Of a stretch of 6,528 bases of DNA, positions 5,035 to 6,528 are shown piece after piece. The position numbers and the translations under genes are program-made. The first letter of the stretch is position 1; every line of letters begins with the position of its first letter. The DNA is taken from assembly GCA_947505025.1 (NCBI GenBank), contig CANNIJ010000082.1, positions 1 to 6,528 on the forward strand, read 5' to 3'. The DNA comes from Legionellaceae bacterium (lineage in GTDB: Bacteria; Pseudomonadota; Gammaproteobacteria; Legionellales; Legionellaceae). The notes beneath the pieces were generated by a model that was not told where the DNA came from, did no database searches, and saw nothing but the letters and a program-made list of their open reading frames with translations.

Positions 5035-6246
5035 CTAAGCTGCCTCCTGATATTGTTCAATTTGTTGATGAATTAAATCTGCTTTTTCATGTAGTTTAGC
5101 AATTTTGATTGCGGTGCTATTGATTATTTGTTGGATGATCATGTCCTGGTTTTTCAAGAAATACTCTTCCATTTCATTTAAGTATCTGGTTTCCGTTGCG
5201 ATTAATGATGATATCTCATGGTGCTCTGATTTAAGCGGTCTTATCTTGGTTTGTAGTTGATGATTGTTTACCAATGGCGATACGACCCATGGATTATATC
5301 CTTGCTCCATTGAATTGAATTCATCGTTACCCGCCTCACTAGCTTTGATTTCATCTGCTTTAAGATGTTTCTGGGCGGAGTCTTGTTTTTCTAATTTGAG
5401 TTTGTATGCCTGACCTATATCCCAGTGGTTATAAAATCCTTTAGGGGTACGCCATTGTTTCTGGCGTAGCAATTTAGCAATCAAATTTACGCGATGATGG
5501 TTGTCTAAAATGCCTGGAAACTGGTTTTGTACATGAAGTACCGAAAAAACTATTTCAGCGAATAGTTGTTCCGGGTTGGAAAAAACCAGTTGATGCTGAG
5601 TTTGCAGGTTGCGCATGGTGCCTTTGATGTAGTTTTTGAATTGCTCTGTGATTCGTTCTCCGATTTGTTTCTCTACAGGATAGCTTTGGTAGGTCCTGTT
5701 TGGGGTTGTTTTTGTGTGGGTTTTCAAGTTATCAACAATACCTGGCTGACTAACAGTATTGTTAATTACAGAATTAATATCTTGATCTTTATATATAGAA
5801 ACCGCCATTTTGGCGGGACCGGTATCGCCAAAATGTGTTAAAAATAAACTTTTAGACGGTGCTTGTTGCTGTTTTACTTCGGTTTTTTGTGGTTGTTCAG
5901 TGAGTTTGGTGTTTTTTAAATCCTTTGTAGCACTCAAGAGCACCAGTAGCTTTTCTGTGATGCGAATGTACAGGTTCTTTTTTTTATAGAGCTTGTTGGT
6001 TTTTTCAATAAAGCCTGCGATCTCAAAATCACGCAGGTAGCGCTCTACTGAACGTTTGGATATTTTTGATTCGTTAGCAATTTGACTTAAGCAACGCGTA
6101 AACCAAATTTGGCCGTCGTCTAAGGTGTAGGTTGAGATTTGCCACCAGAATATTAGTTTATCCAGTAATGTTGCTTTATTGTAACTGTTGGTCAGTTCAT
6201 GTAATCGCGAAAAGTTTGCATGATTGATTGATGAAATATTTTTCAT
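5035..6246 (-). CDS. Winged-helix Rep-like protein, probable plasmid replication initiator
   Basis: A protein of about 403 residues. From the ATG at 6246, residues 13-50 (RLHELTNSYNKATLLDKLIFWW) lead into a winged helix-turn-helix at about 52-97: SQIANESKISKRSVERYLRD is the DNA-contacting unit, then a wing with KKKNLYIRI. Residues 110-190 form a Gln/Lys/Thr-rich linker. A second conserved-looking domain at about 193-285 includes HRVNLIAKLLRQKQW and TPKGFYNHWDIG. A coiled-coil tail occupies 355-403. The general look matches helix-turn-helix proteins I recall from Legionella-type plasmids, but I cannot confirm a named family. The replication role is inferred from context: a leader peptide and antisense RNA unit before it and DnaA boxes right after it. 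The start is uncertain. The frame is open to TTG 6294 with no ribosome site. ATG 6258 has none either. ATG 6246 has GGAT 6 nt upstream and is preferred. It may instead be a transcription factor. Confidence 0.85.
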   Translation of the reverse strand: MKNISSINHANFSRLHELTNSYNKATLLDKLIFWWQISTYTLDDGQIWFTRCLSQIANESKISKRSVERYLRDFEIAGFIEKTNKLYKKKNLYIRITEKLLVLLSATKDLKNTKLTEQPQKTEVKQQQAPSKSLFLTHFGDTGPAKMAVSIYKDQDINSVINNTVSQPGIVDNLKTHTKTTPNRTYQSYPVEKQIGERITEQFKNYIKGTMRNLQTQHQLVFSNPEQLFAEIVFSVLHVQNQFPGILDNHHRVNLIAKLLRQKQWRTPKGFYNHWDIGQAYKLKLEKQDSAQKHLKADEIKASEAGNDEFNSMEQGYNPWVVSPLVNNHQLQTKIRPLKSEHHEISSLIATETRYLNEMEEYFLKNQDMIIQQIINSTAIKIAKLHEKADLIHQQIEQYQEAA

Positions 6247-6274
6247 AATTAGATCCATATGTACTAATTTAGCA

Positions 6275-6303
6275 TTGATATTCCCGTCGAACAAAGCTAA
6301 AAT
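6275..6303 (+). promoter_or_regulatory. Strong sigma70 promoter on the plus strand, antisense to rep leader
   Basis: TTGATA (6275-6280), exactly 17 bp, then TAAAAT (6298-6303). Each hexamer matches the consensus at 5 of 6 positions. Predicted start is near G6310, reading away from rep into its leader. No plus-strand gene follows, but an intrinsic terminator lies about 80 bp downstream, so the product should be a short untranslated RNA. Confidence 0.6.
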
Positions 6304-6309
6304 AAAGAC

Positions 6310-6434
6310 GTACTAATCCTAAAAATATCCAAGGAATTCGAGCTCCGGTATTTTTTTGGATTCAGCTTTGTTTGCAGATAAGAGATAATTATTGCTTTGG
6401 TGGGCGTCATACCACCAAAGCAATAATTCTTTTT
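6310..6434 (+). ncRNA. Predicted antisense (counter-transcribed) RNA controlling rep
   Basis: A predicted RNA of about 125 nt is bounded by the plus-strand promoter at 6275-6303 and an intrinsic terminator ending in T5 at 6430-6434. It is fully complementary to the rep mRNA leader between the six-codon leader ORF and the rep start. Stem-loop I spans 6315-6362: AATCC/GGATT, AAAAATA/TATTTTT, CC/GG and GGA/TCC, with bulges at 6328 and 6331-6332 and an 8-nt loop AUUCGAGC that contains a YUNR-type UUCG. Stem-loop II is the terminator at 6387-6428. Bulged stems with exposed loops are the known design of plasmid copy-number antisense RNAs (CopA, Inc, RNAI types). By analogy it would bind nascent rep mRNA and block rep translation or elongation. 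Promoter, stems and T tract are seen; expression and action are inferred. Confidence 0.55.
6387..6434 (+). terminator. Intrinsic terminator of the antisense RNA
   Basis: A perfect 17-bp inverted repeat (6387-6403 with 6412-6428, core GCTTTGGTGG) with 8-nt loop GCGTCATA is followed on the plus strand by CTTTTT and a long T-rich run. Read on the minus strand the same stem is part of the rep mRNA leader, where the following bases (ATCTCTTATCTG) are not a proper U tract. It is therefore mainly a plus-strand terminator and possibly an attenuating structure for rep. Confidence 0.65.
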
Positions 6435-6439
6435 AAATT

Positions 6440-6460
6440 TTATTTTTTATTATTAGCCAT
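6440..6460 (-). CDS. Six-codon leader peptide ORF (MANNKK) upstream of rep
   Basis: ATG at 6460 is preceded by GAGGAG with 6-nt spacing, the strongest ribosome site in the window, yet the frame encodes only MANNKK before TAA at 6442-6440. It ends 11 nt before the 17-bp stem of the rep leader. A ribosome stopping here would sit against that stem and could alter leader folding. Plasmid leader peptides such as RepY of ColIb-P9 and Tap of R1 enable rep translation this way (established). The peptide itself probably has no function. Confidence 0.5.
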   Translation of the reverse strand: MANNKK

Positions 6461-6528
6461 CGTACACTCCTCATATTTAAATTCCATTTCGTTTAAGTTG
6501 CTTTTGTCTTTGGTATAAATTATAAAAA

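Larger units (their letters stand above)
6295..6528 (-). promoter_or_regulatory. Rep leader region with partial promoter at the window edge
   Basis: The minus strand has a perfect TATAAT at 6524-6519, so transcription toward rep would start near 6512. The matching -35 would lie beyond the right edge and cannot be seen. The resulting leader of about 266 nt contains the MANNKK ORF, the 17-bp stem (6387-6428) and the complement of the antisense RNA. Nothing else is recognisable in this stretch. Confidence 0.4.

Noticed and set aside
4852..5471. The 10-mer TGGCGTAGCA at 4852-4861 and again at 5462-5471
   Set aside because: Only two copies, one of them within the coding sequence of the Rep-like gene, with no longer flanking identity. 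Likely chance.
6332..6350. GAATTCGAGCTC followed by CGGTA, resembling a cloning-vector polylinker
   Set aside because: The match to the pUC polylinker breaks after SacI and again after GGTA, and the sequence forms the loop and upper stem of stem-loop I in the predicted antisense RNA, so a natural explanation is better than vector contamination.
6300..6460. Minus-one frameshift extending MANNKK by about 48 codons across the A run before the stem
   Set aside because: The slip site reads T AAA AAA, not a good X XXY YYZ heptamer, and the extended peptide shows no protein-like features. A plain leader ORF explains the site better.

Overview
The window looks like part of a plasmid or plasmid-like replicon from an AT-rich gammaproteobacterium. 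I suspect a Legionella/Coxiella-type (Legionellales) relative. That taxonomic guess rests on remembered similarity of the winged-helix protein at the right end, on base composition and on the style of the coiled-coil membrane proteins; nothing here proves it. Every convincing protein gene is on the minus strand, so the biological order runs from the right edge to the left.

Replication module (about 4767-6528). At the right edge a perfect TATAAT -10 hexamer faces left. It is followed by a six-codon leader ORF (MANNKK) with a strong Shine-Dalgarno sequence, a long structured leader, and then a winged-helix Rep-like gene (5035-6246). On the opposite strand of that leader is a complete small transcription unit: a near-consensus sigma70 promoter (TTGATA-17-TAAAAT), a bulged stem-loop, and a 17-bp stem followed by a T tract. 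I read it as an antisense (counter-transcribed) RNA of about 125 nt controlling Rep synthesis, the kind of circuit that sets plasmid copy number. Just past the Rep stop codon lie two opposed DnaA boxes, and beyond them a dense cluster of short inverted and direct repeats. Together these make a plausible origin. One hairpin there sits next to GCGCCCT, which resembles a mobilisation nick region.

Cargo operon (694-4437). Four unrecognised genes are transcribed together. In order they encode 286, 206, about 316 and 392 residues. Three of the proteins carry a double-length hydrophobic segment (a membrane hairpin) joined to long helical or coiled-coil regions. The fourth is soluble-looking but has a clustered-cysteine amphipathic patch. 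The first two genes overlap by 14 bp. A candidate promoter upstream has its -10 inside a long inverted repeat, suggesting repressor control. The set looks like one membrane-acting assembly (pore-forming, host-membrane or defence), but I cannot name it.

Left end (1-693). A serine beta-lactamase/esterase-family gene with an SxxK motif starts at 310 and runs off the left edge, under an extended -10 promoter. Between it and the operon, at 519-590, is a 23-residue ORF that reads like the N-terminus of a HicA toxin cut short by a stop, probably a toxin-antitoxin remnant. No tRNA, rRNA, CRISPR array or intact insertion sequence is visible.
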